64,000 nt of DNA from Centropus unirufus (taxonomy: Eukaryota > Chordata > Aves > Cuculiformes > Centropidae): NCBI GenBank assembly GCA_013397695.1, contig VYZI01000146.1, positions 186,001 through 250,000 on the forward strand, in the 5' to 3' direction. Positions 49,427 to 60,658 of the stretch are shown here, in pieces; the stretch's first letter is position 1; the number at the start of each line of letters is the position of its first letter. The notes under the pieces were generated by a model. The model saw only the letters and a program-made list of their open reading frames with translations, was not told where the DNA came from and made no database searches. The position numbers and the translations under genes were made by a program.

Positions 49427-49444
49427 CATCCACATTGAGTGCCA
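49427..49444 (-). other. Retroviral primer-binding site (diverged)
   Basis: Eighteen bases on the minus strand reading TGGCACTCAATGTGGATG, starting nine bases after the LTR's terminal CA. It begins with the obligatory TGG (complement of tRNA CCA-3') and resembles a lysine-tRNA(1,2)-type site, TGGCGCCCAACGTGGGGC, with five changes, two of them CpG losses. Its position confirms the LTR orientation and that internal sequence, not a solo LTR end, follows. Confidence 0.75.
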
Positions 49445-49453
49445 AAAAAGACT

Positions 49454-49977
49454 TGTGGCTTAATTGCGGCTGGTAAGTAAGCACCACACACCCACTTACT
49501 CTCTCACCCAGTGGGATTGGGTAGAGAATATGAAGGGTAAAAGGGAGAAAACTCAAGGCAGTTTCATAGGTAAAAGTATATCTGCAAAGGCAAACTGAGC
49601 AAAACAAGGATTTCATTCACTACTTCCCATAGGCAGGCAGGTGTTCAGCCATCTCCAGGAAGGCAGGGCTCCATCACACATATTGGTTACTTGGAAAGAA
49701 AAAAAGTCATCACTCTGAATGTGTCCTCCTTCCTCCCAGCTTTTACTGGTCAGTTGGGAGCACCTGTTCCAGCTGTGTCCTCTTGCAGCTTCTTGTGCAC
49801 CCTCAGCGTCCTCACTAGTGAGTTGGGGTGAGAAGAAGTGAATGCCTTCACTCTGTGTAAGCACTGCTCCATGGTAAATAAACCCTGCGTTACCAACACT
49901 TTTTCACAAATCCAAAACATATCCCCATATTGGCTGCTGTGAGGAAAATTAACTCTAGCCCAGCCAAAGCCAGCACA
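49454..49977 (-). mobile_element. Nearly complete LTR of an avian endogenous retrovirus
   Basis: About 524 bp on the minus strand, starting TGTGCTGGCTTTGGCTGGGC and ending near TTAAGCCACA, with the TG...CA ends expected of an LTR. Landmarks in order: AGAGTTAATTTTCC, AGCTGGAACAGGTGCTCCC, CCCAACTGACCAGTAAAAGC (a damaged TATA/start region), AAGTAACC, GATGGAGCCCTGCCTTCC, ATGGCTGAACACCTGCCTGCC, GGGAAGTAGTGAATG, CCTATGAAACTG (probably a decayed ATTAAA-type poly(A) signal) and TTTTACCCTTC. I recognise this order from a common bird LTR family usually grouped with ERVL-type or ERVK-type elements; I cannot decide which. Being followed by a primer-binding site, it acts as a 5' LTR. No matching 3' LTR of the same orientation is seen. 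Four open frames cross it and are not genes. Confidence 0.85.
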
Positions 49978-52900
49978 CAATATTTAACCATCACTCAGAT
50001 TGCTCCCCTTATTTTTCTGTAGGGCCTGTTGATTATATAGATGATAGCACATTAACTAGATTTCACTCAGCAAGAGGTGCCTGGGTTCACAACTCAGTTT
50101 CAGTAGAAAACACGCTAACTCCTTCCCCACAAATATTTACATCTACACTTACCATCTGCTTAGTTAAAGTGATATTTAAAGAGCTTTGAGGGAAAATCCA
50201 GCCCTCTATGTAATACATATGATTGACATTCATAAGAGTTGCAAACAGAAAACAGGATGCAATAGGTTTTATTTCAGTCATTGCAAAGCACACCACCTGT
50301 ATATGTTAGTGTACTTCACACATGTATTGTTATAATAGCATTGTTTTTACTTAAGGTTATTCTAATGACTTCCCTCCAAAGACCATTTGTAGACACGACA
50401 AATCCCTAAATGGTAACAACGGATAAACATCAGCTTGAGAAATGCAGGTCTATATTATTTATGAAGCTGCAATTCTCCTGTAAATAACCCAGTAGTTAAA
50501 ATGATATGTATCTATGTAATTGAGTCTTCTGTATACAAATAAATAAGGCTTTATTGCAATGTCAGAAGTTAACAGACCAGTCAATAAAATCAATAACTCA
50601 CTTTTTCTTGCTTATATATCTAACTTTTCTCCACCTTTCCTATGTCCTCTGTTTGTTCTGGTTACATATTAACACTCCGAAGGATATATAGCTCTTATGA
50701 TATTGTCTAGCAAATGGTGGTCTGAAGAAAAGTCTGAAGAAACACCGCCTCAGCAATTTAATACTCCGCCTATTTACTGTGTACTTTAACATGTACCTGT
50801 CTGGTATAAATGAGGGAGAAAGAAACTGTCTTGATCTATATACATCAGAGTGCTAGAGTTTTTTAATGGGATTGACTACATGAAGGTCTAAGTAAATTAG
50901 GTTCATATTGATACGTTTTAGCTAAAAGTGCTCCAGGCCTGGATTGCATTATTGTATAACCACTGTCAAAACAGCACTGACGGATTATAACACTGTGCTG
51001 CTTATGCCTCTACAGTGAAGGTTGTGTCAGCATTTCCATTATGCTCCCCATTTTTCAAATATTTATAACAGGGCAGTGAAATTTGCTTTGGCCTGTAACC
51101 TGGTGAACCAGAAGCCAGATTCTACAGATCTTTACTTAAAAAAGTTGACTATTTTATTTCAGTGGGAGTGTTTCCATTAGCTGGGTTGTGCCAGATTACA
51201 ATTCAAGGTCAATGTTTATGAGCCTGGATGCTTTATTTCCTTAATGAAAGGGGGATTGGGTCCCTTTAAAAATATTCTTTAAGGAAAAAAAATGGAAGTA
51301 CTGGAAAATAATGCTTTATTTTGTGATATGATTAGGTCCCTAATTTGATAATCTCTTGTTTTCAGTACTTTGAGGAAGAAGAAGAAAAATTAACAGCAAA
51401 GCTGCTGTAATGTAAAAACTAGCCATGGGGCAAATGCACTAAATTTTATTCCACTAATTACATTTTCTTGTGGGTTTTAATCTAGGATCTAGCACATCTA
51501 CAAAACATCATAAAATTGGGAGGCCTCCAAATGAGCCATTCTCATCTATCAGGGATACAAGCATGCTCACAGAAGCTATCTTATTATGTATGCTCCATAT
51601 AGGCTCTTCATTCAAAAATATTTTAACAGATGTCATGCTGGATAAACATAATGGCTCATCCGAGGCTGAGAAACACTCTGCTCACAGCAAAAACAAATTT
51701 GGGCACCATTTTTCAAATTGAGTTAAGTCCTTAATACACACCCACAGGCTTACTTAGACTTATAGATACAATATCTTTTTCTTTCGTCCTCCTTAGCTAG
51801 CTGAATACGTGATCTGTCATCAACGAATTTTTTCTGTTCTTATGCTTCTTTGTTGGTTCACTGCTGAAATATGTCCTAGCTCTGCATTTTGCTTTTGGAT
51901 AAGATTACTGTGGAGCAGTGGTGGGACGACAAATGCAAGCCCCTCCTGCACAGCTCCAGTAGCCTACAGTGTATCTACAGAGAAACACAGGAGGTGTATG
52001 TCATACAACAGCATCCTCTGCACCCTTTCTTTTAAAAAAGCTGACCACAGACAAGGTTGCCCAAACCAGTAGAGGGTATTAACACAATCCTACACTTCAT
52101 TAACCTAAGCCAAAATTACCCAACAACAGAAGATGCTTTTAAAACAGATTCAGAGTGTAAATCCACTTGATGAGCAACAGAAGACTATGCAGTTTGGGAT
52201 TCCTGTTTGGAGGTTCATGTGAAGGAAATTTGCACTTCCACTTTCACTGCTCCCGGCGCAGTAGAACATATTGCAGTAAGCTGTATTAGGCTGAATACTG
52301 TAAAAGTCTCAGTAAACAACTTCACCTTTGTGAGCAGACTCAGTGAAATAACATGAGCATGGGGCAGCTGTGATGCTTCTTTATCCTCCCAGGCTAAGAC
52401 CCTTCTTCGCACAGAGTGTGTGGTACTAACCTTGGATCTTAGAGGCTGCAAGGTTTTACAAGGCGTGGGGGCTGAGAGGGATTTCATCCCAGTAAGGATG
52501 AAGCTGAAGGAAGTTCATGCAGCAGTATGTCTGCTGGTGCTCAATCTTTTTAGTAGGGGTTGATCTTCCTGCAAAAGCCTTTGTAGGAACAGCTCCCTGA
52601 AACATTAGCCGGCATCATCAAGTAAGACAGAGCCACTGCTAAGGCTCAGTCATTTGTCTGAGTATCCTACACACTGTGCACCCCAGGAATGGAGCCTACC
52701 CTTTGGAGAGCAAGGTTCTGGCAGCATTGGCTGCCGTCTACCTACAGAATCAGGCAGCAAGCTAAGCATGCCTCTATGATTCAACACCAGGCATTGAAAT
52801 AATTTCCTATCAGAGCTTCAGGTTGATCTCTGTGAGGAACACAGCTCAGGGGATAGAAATAAAAGTAGTTCAGTCTTCATAAAGAATTGTGGAAACATTT

Positions 52901-53255
52901 ATGTCTCATACATAGGGAAAATGGGTACTGTCTTACTCTCCATTCATCTCCTTTTGAAGCACACAGCTCTAAAGGGAGAAGCAAGAATACGCACACTTTA
53001 TTTATGAGAAAGTGGTCACAAGACATAAAAATAAGGGTATGGGGTACAAATCTATAATTCTTTTCCTATAATTTTTCTATAATTCTCTTTTTCTCCCACT
53101 CTGATGATCTGTGACAAACATCACAGAACAAATCACACCCTTCTTACACAGAAAGACCTTGGTGGTCAATGGTTTTTAATCATCTAATCTCAAAGATACT
53201 CTGTAATCCTTACAAAAACCCTGTGGATACTGGTGACAAAAGCACTCCCACAGTG
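49978..53255. other. Intronic sequence, no gene seen
   Basis: Single-copy AT-rich sequence. Open frames up to 90 codons (52215-52487, minus) are unrecognised. No repeat family identified. Confidence 0.5.
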
Positions 53256-53310
53256 TTCCCTACACTCTCTATACTGAGTTCCCTACACTCTCTATACCTC
53301 TATACTGAGG
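53256..53310 (+). repeat. 23-bp tandem duplication
   Basis: TTCCCTACACTCTCTATAC at 53256-53274 is repeated exactly at 53279-53297, and CTCTATACTGAG follows as a partial third copy. The exact match implies a recent duplication. Confidence 0.9.
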
Positions 53311-54770
53311 CTGCTCTTTCATAATATACACGTACTTGAAGTCTGAGATGCGACATAGCTCTTCTAAGAAAGAACCAGTCTTAGGCTACCATTGATTTCC
53401 TTGGCTCCCTTTTCCCGCTTAGCTTTTCTTTTTTTGGTGCTGTTTTCCTACCTTTTTTGAGGATTCTTGAACAAATCCGCTGAAACAGTAACTTCAAGAA
53501 TATTAAAAATATGCAAGCTTAATTGCTTATGTTTTTAAAGACATGTTTGTTCTTTAAAAAAAAATCTCAAATGCAGTAAAAACTCACTATTTTCTGAGAA
53601 TAATTATTTGGAATAAAATAAAATTGCATTAAAATAGGAACATTGGAGGAAGTCAGAGTAGATGGGTGACAGATCCTGCCACTAATACAAGGGTTTACAA
53701 CACATCAGGGCATCCTTCACACACTTCATCACCTCATACTGGAACAGAAAGTACAATGTCTCTATTAGGAGCAGCTCATCATCCAAGGATACTTTCCTCC
53801 TTGGCAAAGACAAATATTTTCAAACACTGTATCATATTCACACTCTTCCTATACTTACCGAAGACATAAATATCTTAATATTTCAAATTTATACCATAAT
53901 GCAATACGTTTCAGCATAATAACATCCATCAGAAAGGACAACTTAAAAGAAAAGCATTGCATTTTCTGTATGAAATGATATATAATGACCATCGCCTAGA
54001 AATGGATCAATCTGGCTCCAGTGAAGCAGCTGCATAAGCATTCAAAACAGCAATAACTACAAGCATGGGTGAGGTACTTCCCCCCGATGTCATCGCATTT
54101 TATCCCTTCTGAGCAAGGCTGAAAGTCATGCTGAAAAAACTGAAGACAGCTTTCTACCCCTGACCCATTCTTGAGATTCTCAATTTTACTAATAATTCTC
54201 AGGTGGCTAGCATTTTTCATTTGTAACACATCATACTGATTTTAATTACAACCACAAATCCTAATTTTATGGGTTTGCAGCTTTTAGGGGAGTAAAAACA
54301 CACTGGAACAAAATAACACAAACAGTATTTGTATTTTAAAAGAAAAAATTTTTGTTTAATATGTTTTTTCTGTTTAATTTTATACAGTTAATGGGAATAA
54401 TGCAGATAATTAAAAGTGTCATTGACATCATTCTCCTCTTTTATTATACTTTAAATAGTTTCGATGGAACAGAAGAGTCAAGATTGAATTTATTTATTGT
54501 TTTTTGAAGGCCAGACCTCATTGTACTGCACTCCACAAAGAAACAAAGAGTTTGTCTCCTTATTTCTACCCTATGCTTTGACAGACAACTTGATTCCAAA
54601 CCAATAGCTGAATTTAAATGGACCCCAACTTCTCTAACATACATTGGTCTATGGTTATTCTCAAAGAGTATGTTTGAAAGTTGCAAAATGTCATGACAGG
54701 AGTGCCGCATATCTAGACAAATGCCAGAACTATGCTTTGTCAGCCCTCAGTCTTCATATACCACAGTCTT
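53311..54770. other. Intronic sequence, no gene seen
   Basis: AT-rich, with no recognisable gene or named repeat. Minus-strand frames of 77 and 88 codons are unrecognised. Confidence 0.5.
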
Positions 54771-54845
54771 TTTGTTTCTGAACCCCCACACCTTTTCCTC
54801 TTGTACCATAGGTGTTCAGTTTCTGAATCCCCAAACCTTCTCCAT
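54771..54845 (+). repeat. 45-bp imperfect duplication
   Basis: TTTCTGAACCCCCACACCTT at 54775-54794 recurs as TTTCTGAATCCCCAAACCTT at 54820-54839 with two substitutions. A two-copy tandem duplication. Confidence 0.8.
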
Positions 54846-57800
54846 AGTAGAAATGAAGACATTCATACAATCTCAGTCTAAGTACATTTGCTTGCTTTTT
54901 ATGGGTTCCCAAGAGCACAAACCAGAACCTAAAAACCCTTTCCCACCTTCTCTGAAATTCATAAGTTCTGAGTTGATTAATTTTCCTCAACTCATTTAGT
55001 AGCCTTTACTGATTTTGCAACAAAATAGTATAGGGCATTGCTACTGCAATGCCAGTGAATATCAAGGAATTATCACTTGCTTTTAATAAATGACAAGAAG
55101 TACTGAGGATGTGGTAATGGTGCTGACAGCACTACTACCATGATTTTTTTCTGTTCAGTTTACCATGGTGACCAAGTTGCCAGAGTGAAAAGAGGCCAGG
55201 AGAAGGGAATTCACCTCCCAAACTGAGCAGTCAAATATAACCCAGTCAGGAGTTCTGAACTGGACTCACTTACCTGACAGACCTCAACAGTCTCCTGCTC
55301 CCCACGTGCTACCGCAGAGGACAAAACCCGACAATTCATTGGAAGCGACACCCCTTATCCTTCCAGTTAACAAGGTCTTTTTTAAACTTCCCAAATCGAC
55401 AGTCAATTTTCTATCAAACTACCATCCTCCAAGGGTCAGAAGACAGCAGTGAACACTGAGCTGGGGGATACAGCAAAGCAACGCTTTTGGCAAGGATTTT
55501 CCATAGTCAGCTCCTTCACCCACCAGGACTGCAGCAATGCTCAAAGGTGGAGTTTTGTAGACTCCATTATCATCCGAGTAAGTACACTTCAGTAGAGCAA
55601 AATGCTTAGGCCTCATTGCTGTCCCCTAGGCTCCTTTGCATCCTACTTCCCCCAAGTCCATTTGAAGGCATTCCCTACCCTTTGTATAGACTCACACCTA
55701 TTTCAATTAGCATCACTGTGTCATCTACTTTCACTCCAAAGCTCCTCACCCTGTCAAGCTGTGTGTAGGAACACATTGCCTCGCTACCTTCTGAAACATC
55801 AGTCTCATTTTCTGCCCAATAAACCATGAATAAAAATAGCAACAAACATTATTAGAACTAGGACGATTAGCAAAGTATTAACTTTTATCCCTGTTACTTC
55901 AGCAGCAATGATTATTCTCCATAAAATCTTTCCATTCATTTACTTTGATGGTTTAAATTCTTCCAAGGACTTCATGTAGCTGCTTCCTGTATAAACAGTA
56001 CATAATATTTGCAACACTATGCTTATCTGCATTACAGAATAGACAAGCTCCCTCCACAACTAGTTTTTGCTGTGTAGAAGTTCTCAGCAAATATTTGTTT
56101 TTCCTGAAAAATCCAAGACTGCAGGTAGCAGACTTGCTCCCAAATCTACACCCAGTTGGCCAAATTCTGCTTCCTGACATTCATATAGTTCAGCGGAGTA
56201 CAGGACAGTTCCAATGGTTCACTCAAAAAGATGAATCCTGTGAAGGTCTGACGGTCCTCCAATTCTGCTGGGAGGTCAGAGTCCCTCTGCTGATCCTGAC
56301 ACGTGTTAGATTAGGCAGGCATGCATCAACATCTTTTACTGTTCAATTTTAAGCCCACATATTTCTGTTTAATTTCAATACAACTAGTCACATGTTGACA
56401 CATAAAGGCATGAGTATTAAGTGACAGCTAAACAAAACCACTTCTGCATGCATATTTTTATGCTTAAACATCACAGCCTCTGCAAAGAACATGACGGTGC
56501 AATGGCATATTTTCCTGCACCTAGTCTATCTGTTTACGCATCTGCTACAACATGATGCGCTGGAACCCCTTTTCATGCATCTGTGTGGTGACCCAGCTGG
56601 TAGAAATGATATACTGGCTGGTTTGGGGAGAAGACAAGGAAAATATTCTTTTCAGCAGGATGGGCTCTTTGATGTGGTTCATCACATAGGTTCAGTGCAG
56701 AGGGCAGAGCAGCGCTGGGGTGGAGTAAGGAAGGTTAAACAGCAGTACTACTGAAGGTGTTAATGGCTACTTCTGCAGAAAGAATTGATGTTTGGGCATC
56801 TGCTGATGTGAATGGTTCAAATGCATACAGGGACTTACACTGACAGTATATTGGACCAGTCATTCTTATGATCCTCACCACAAAAACCCATCCTATGAGG
56901 TTTGGCTCTGGCAGGCAGAAATGGAAACACCTTCAGGCAGCAAAACAGACTGAAGACCTTGCTTTCAAATTTTTGGACAGTCATATTCTAATGCAGTTGA
57001 AACACCTTTGTACGTTACTCTACCTGCTTTGGATTCTCATATGTTCACTCCAGAGAGTAGGAAAACTTGATAACATAAGCTTTATTAAAAAATTCCTCTT
57101 TTCATGGAACATCGCTTGCCTCCAAAGAGCACAGCAGAGCAATGCACAGGGGTTCTCTCTGTGTTCTCAAAAAAAGGACAGCAAAAAATTCACCAATAGC
57201 AAGCAGAGCCAGTGTGTCCAGATGCACAAAAGCATAGATTACTCTGGCTGGCAGCATGAAACATTGAGCTTGGAAATTAATCTGGCAGCAGGCCAGGAGA
57301 TAAGAACCAGACTAGCTCTTTGTATTCTAATACACGTGTCAGAATCAATGCTCAAGCCAATAGACTCCCAACGGGTCTGCAGTCTTCCCTGACACTCTGT
57401 TTGTTGACACATTGCTCAACACCTTGTCGGCCAACACATACACTGCTCTCAGGGTGGGTTCCTAAGGAGCTTGTCCTAGTTCTGAATGCTCAACAGGTTT
57501 CGGACTTTTCAGGTTATCCTCTGCTGATTTAAAAAAAAATAGAAGAAGATCTAGATGAATTAACACATGTCTGTTTGGTCAAGCTGCAGTTTTAATCATG
57601 ACTTAGATGCACCTGCAATGCAAAGGGAACTTGTGCTCTTTCAAAAGTTTGCTGCATCCTGGTGGCCAGGGATGCTGTACCTGGGCAGTGAACTTTTGCA
57701 GTGCATGACACAAACTTAACTGATTCCAATACAAAAGACATTCATTATGTCCACAGGTTTGACTCAGCATGTCAACATCAGACCATCTTCTAACAAGACC

Positions 57801-58879
57801 AGGAAGAACACATGAAACAAGGCTACTTGCCAAGGCCTGTGCCAGACCACTCCATTTGTGCTCCACAGGAGGGATCTGCAATCCCCCTCCGCTTCAGACT
57901 TAAACATTTCTTTAGACATGCTTTCATCATCCCTGGAGTGTCAGTTTCCTCTTATCAGAAATTTATCATGTACTTAAAAGTGCCTTGGTTTTCAGATTGG
58001 TAGCAAACACCAGCAGGTAATTCAAATGAGACAAAGAAAACACCACTGTTTAAAATCAGCCTAACATGAAGAAAGTGAGATATACAACACTAGCCATCAG
58101 TGAGAATTAATCAGGTAAGCAACTCACATGACTGGCATTACCAAACTGTGCATAGATGGCTTTACCATCCTGTTTTATGTACAACACCATTATGCATCAC
58201 CCTGCTTGGAAATTCTGTTGTTCCATGGCTGAGCTGGAGGGAATTGCTCTCCAATTCCTCTAAAGGTGACAAACCATGGCTGCCTTTTTTCCCTCTACGT
58301 CTTCATTCCCAAGACTCCCTCAAGTATCTCCCTGACTCGCTCACATGAGGATGAATTTATTGTTTGTGAAGTTTTCAGGGACTCTTAATGACACAAATCT
58401 AGTTAATCATGGAAAGCTCATGTCCTGAATGTCAAATTCCTCCTGTTTTAACTGTGCTCAGGAAGAGAAGAGGACCCAAAAGCTTATTTCTCTTCAGCTA
58501 TTCATGATCTGTGGGAATTCCCTGTATATCTAGAGTGGCCCTCAGATTAAGACTCATCCATTTGTCTTACTCCCAGGAGAAACCAGACAAAGCTTGAACA
58601 GGTCAAAACCAAGCATGCATGGCAGAACTATTTAATCTCTTTACTGTGTTTCTCCAATCTTTAATCTACATAGAAAAAAGTGCAAAATAACAAAAGGGGA
58701 AAAGAGGTTCATAAAGATTTTAGAAGCTCTGCAGTCAGACACAGTTAAGATATATTTCACATCCAACCTACTGTCTGAGGACTTAGCTCTAGCAACCTGA
58801 AACAACAGAAAAGTTCAGCTCTGTTCTGTACCTATGTATTTAGACCAGTTAAAAAGGAGAAGAAATAAGACGACATCCT
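54846..58879. other. Intronic sequence with the longest open frame (non-gene)
   Basis: Contains the longest open frame in the window (174 codons, 56868-57392, plus), with no domain, no signal peptide and no family resemblance. A C/T-rich block at 55610-55830 could be a very old LINE fragment but has no recognisable landmark. Confidence 0.5.
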
Positions 58880-59000
58880 TCACCTATTTCACCGAAGGAG
58901 AAGCTCAGGCATATGGAACATATTGACCATGACATTGCCTAAAATTGACCTGTCTAAGATCATGCAACAAACCCATGTCAGAATTGAAACTGACCCTTCC
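58880..59000 (-). mobile_element. MIR-like (CORE-SINE) fragment, reverse orientation
   Basis: On the plus strand it reads CACCTATTTCACCGAAGGAG, then AAGCTCAGGCATATGGAAC, then TGACCTGTCTAAGATCATGC, AACAAACCCATGTCAGAATTG. This is the reverse complement of the MIR order I remember: CCATTTTACAGATGAGGAAA, CTGAGGCACAGAG, TGACTTGCCCAAGGTCACAC, AGCAAGTCAGTGGCAGAGC. Diverged but collinear. Confidence 0.7.
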
Positions 59001-60640
59001 TTTTGAGATACTTCATGCCTAGACCTGAGCTCAAATGAAAGCAAAAATAAACCACAAAAAAACCCAATAAATGTTATCGGTGGCTGGAAAAGTAGAAGGT
59101 CGACTCATAGGGACAAAAAGTGGGAGAAATGCAAGCATTCTTCCCAATAAATTGAAAGAAAATTGAGCCATGAAAACTCAAAATATTCCACGCAGATTGA
59201 TGACAAACAGAAAACTCATTATTTTGTTTTTTTCTCAAAATAGTTGATAACAGGTGTTGTCTCCTGAAAGGAGCAAGCATAGCCTGTAGTAAGACACAGC
59301 CGCCTTTTTCTAAGTTTCTGAATCCTCTCTGTGTTGCCCCTGTTTTTCTCCTCAGAAGATGTGAGATGCCTCTCCTTTTGAGCCAGAGTATTGATTTGGT
59401 TCAAACTCTTTCCACTTCAACCTCTCGCTCTTTTCCAGTAAACTGCAAGTAGCACTCTGATCTGTGGACAAGATAATTCTTTACTGATCCAAGGTATTTG
59501 TCAAGGAGCTGTATTTAAATATGCATTGTTTGCAACAAAGGAATAAAGCTATGAAAGTTTATTAGAAAATTAAATGCAGCTATAAATTAATCTCTGTAAT
59601 CACTATTCATTAATATTTAATATATTTATATAAAGGATAAATCACCTTAATTCCCTAGGCATCCTGCATTTAATAATGTGGAAACAGCTTATCTCCTTCC
59701 TGTTGCTGAGACTGGATTTGTAATAACTAGTAATGTTAAATGCATTTTTTAAAAATCAATAATAAATAAATACATAAACACTTCCCCCTAGAATGCTCCT
59801 GATGTTATTTACAAAATTAAAAAAAAAACAACCCAACTACAGCATGCCAAGGGACTTCATAACCATTTCATTACTACCTTTCTAATTGTATGTGCTGGAA
59901 CTGCATAATCAGTTTATTGAAATTGAAATCTTTGGAACTGATTCTCCCTACAGACATTAACAATAAGCATCCTGTGCAATAACACAGTACTTAATGTAAT
60001 ATAAACATTATATGCAGCAAGCTTTAAACATTCCTTGGCTTCCCCTGATGGAATTGGAAATTTTTAACCCTCTTGTGTTCTGCCTCTGCATTGAATCAAA
60101 TATCTAATTTACAGACTGCAAAATACAATATTCCCATATTACAATAAATAAAGGAAGATACATTCAGAAAACATACACACACACACAATCAGTATGAGGA
60201 TAAGCAAGAGTACATTTAATAAAGTGGAAATAAAGCAGACTCTTCTAGGAAATCTGAATGGATTTTGATGCTCAATATGAAAGAAATTGCTTCTGCTTCC
60301 CACTGTGTCCCTGCAAATAACCAGGCTGGTAGTACATAGCCCAGATGCAACTTACTTCTACTTAGCATGGGGACTTTACTCTTCTAAGCAGAGCCATTCA
60401 TACAAGCAAAAGTATTTTTACTTGTGTATAGCCATATATCAATAGGATTGTTCTCTAAAAAAGAGGTCCATATTTTAGCTTGCAAGATTTAACATGGTAG
60501 CAAGTAACAATAAGACTAAGAAACATTCCCCTGCACATTCTCAAGTCAACATTCAGTCAACACAAAGAACTCAAAAGCAAGATAAAAGCTGTATCATAAC
60601 CTGCCTTCATTTTCAACAGCAAACAAAGAAAAGCTGAGAT
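59001..60640. other. Intronic sequence, no gene seen
   Basis: AT-rich. An AC run lies at 60175-60186. The stretch 59560-59800 is dense in TAAT/ATTA cores and could be a conserved element, but nothing in the sequence alone proves it. Confidence 0.45.
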
Positions 60641-60658
60641 ATTATTATTATTATTATT
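60641..60658 (+). repeat. (ATT)6 microsatellite
   Basis: Six perfect ATT units followed by a T-rich tail. Likely length-polymorphic. Confidence 0.9.

Noticed and set aside
49386..49980. Three minus-strand frames of 76-83 codons
   Set aside because: They lie on the LTR and primer-binding region, which is noncoding in this element class.
55610..55830. C/T-rich block as another LINE remnant
   Set aside because: It has the pyrimidine skew but none of the conserved words found in the 13.3-13.75 kb block.
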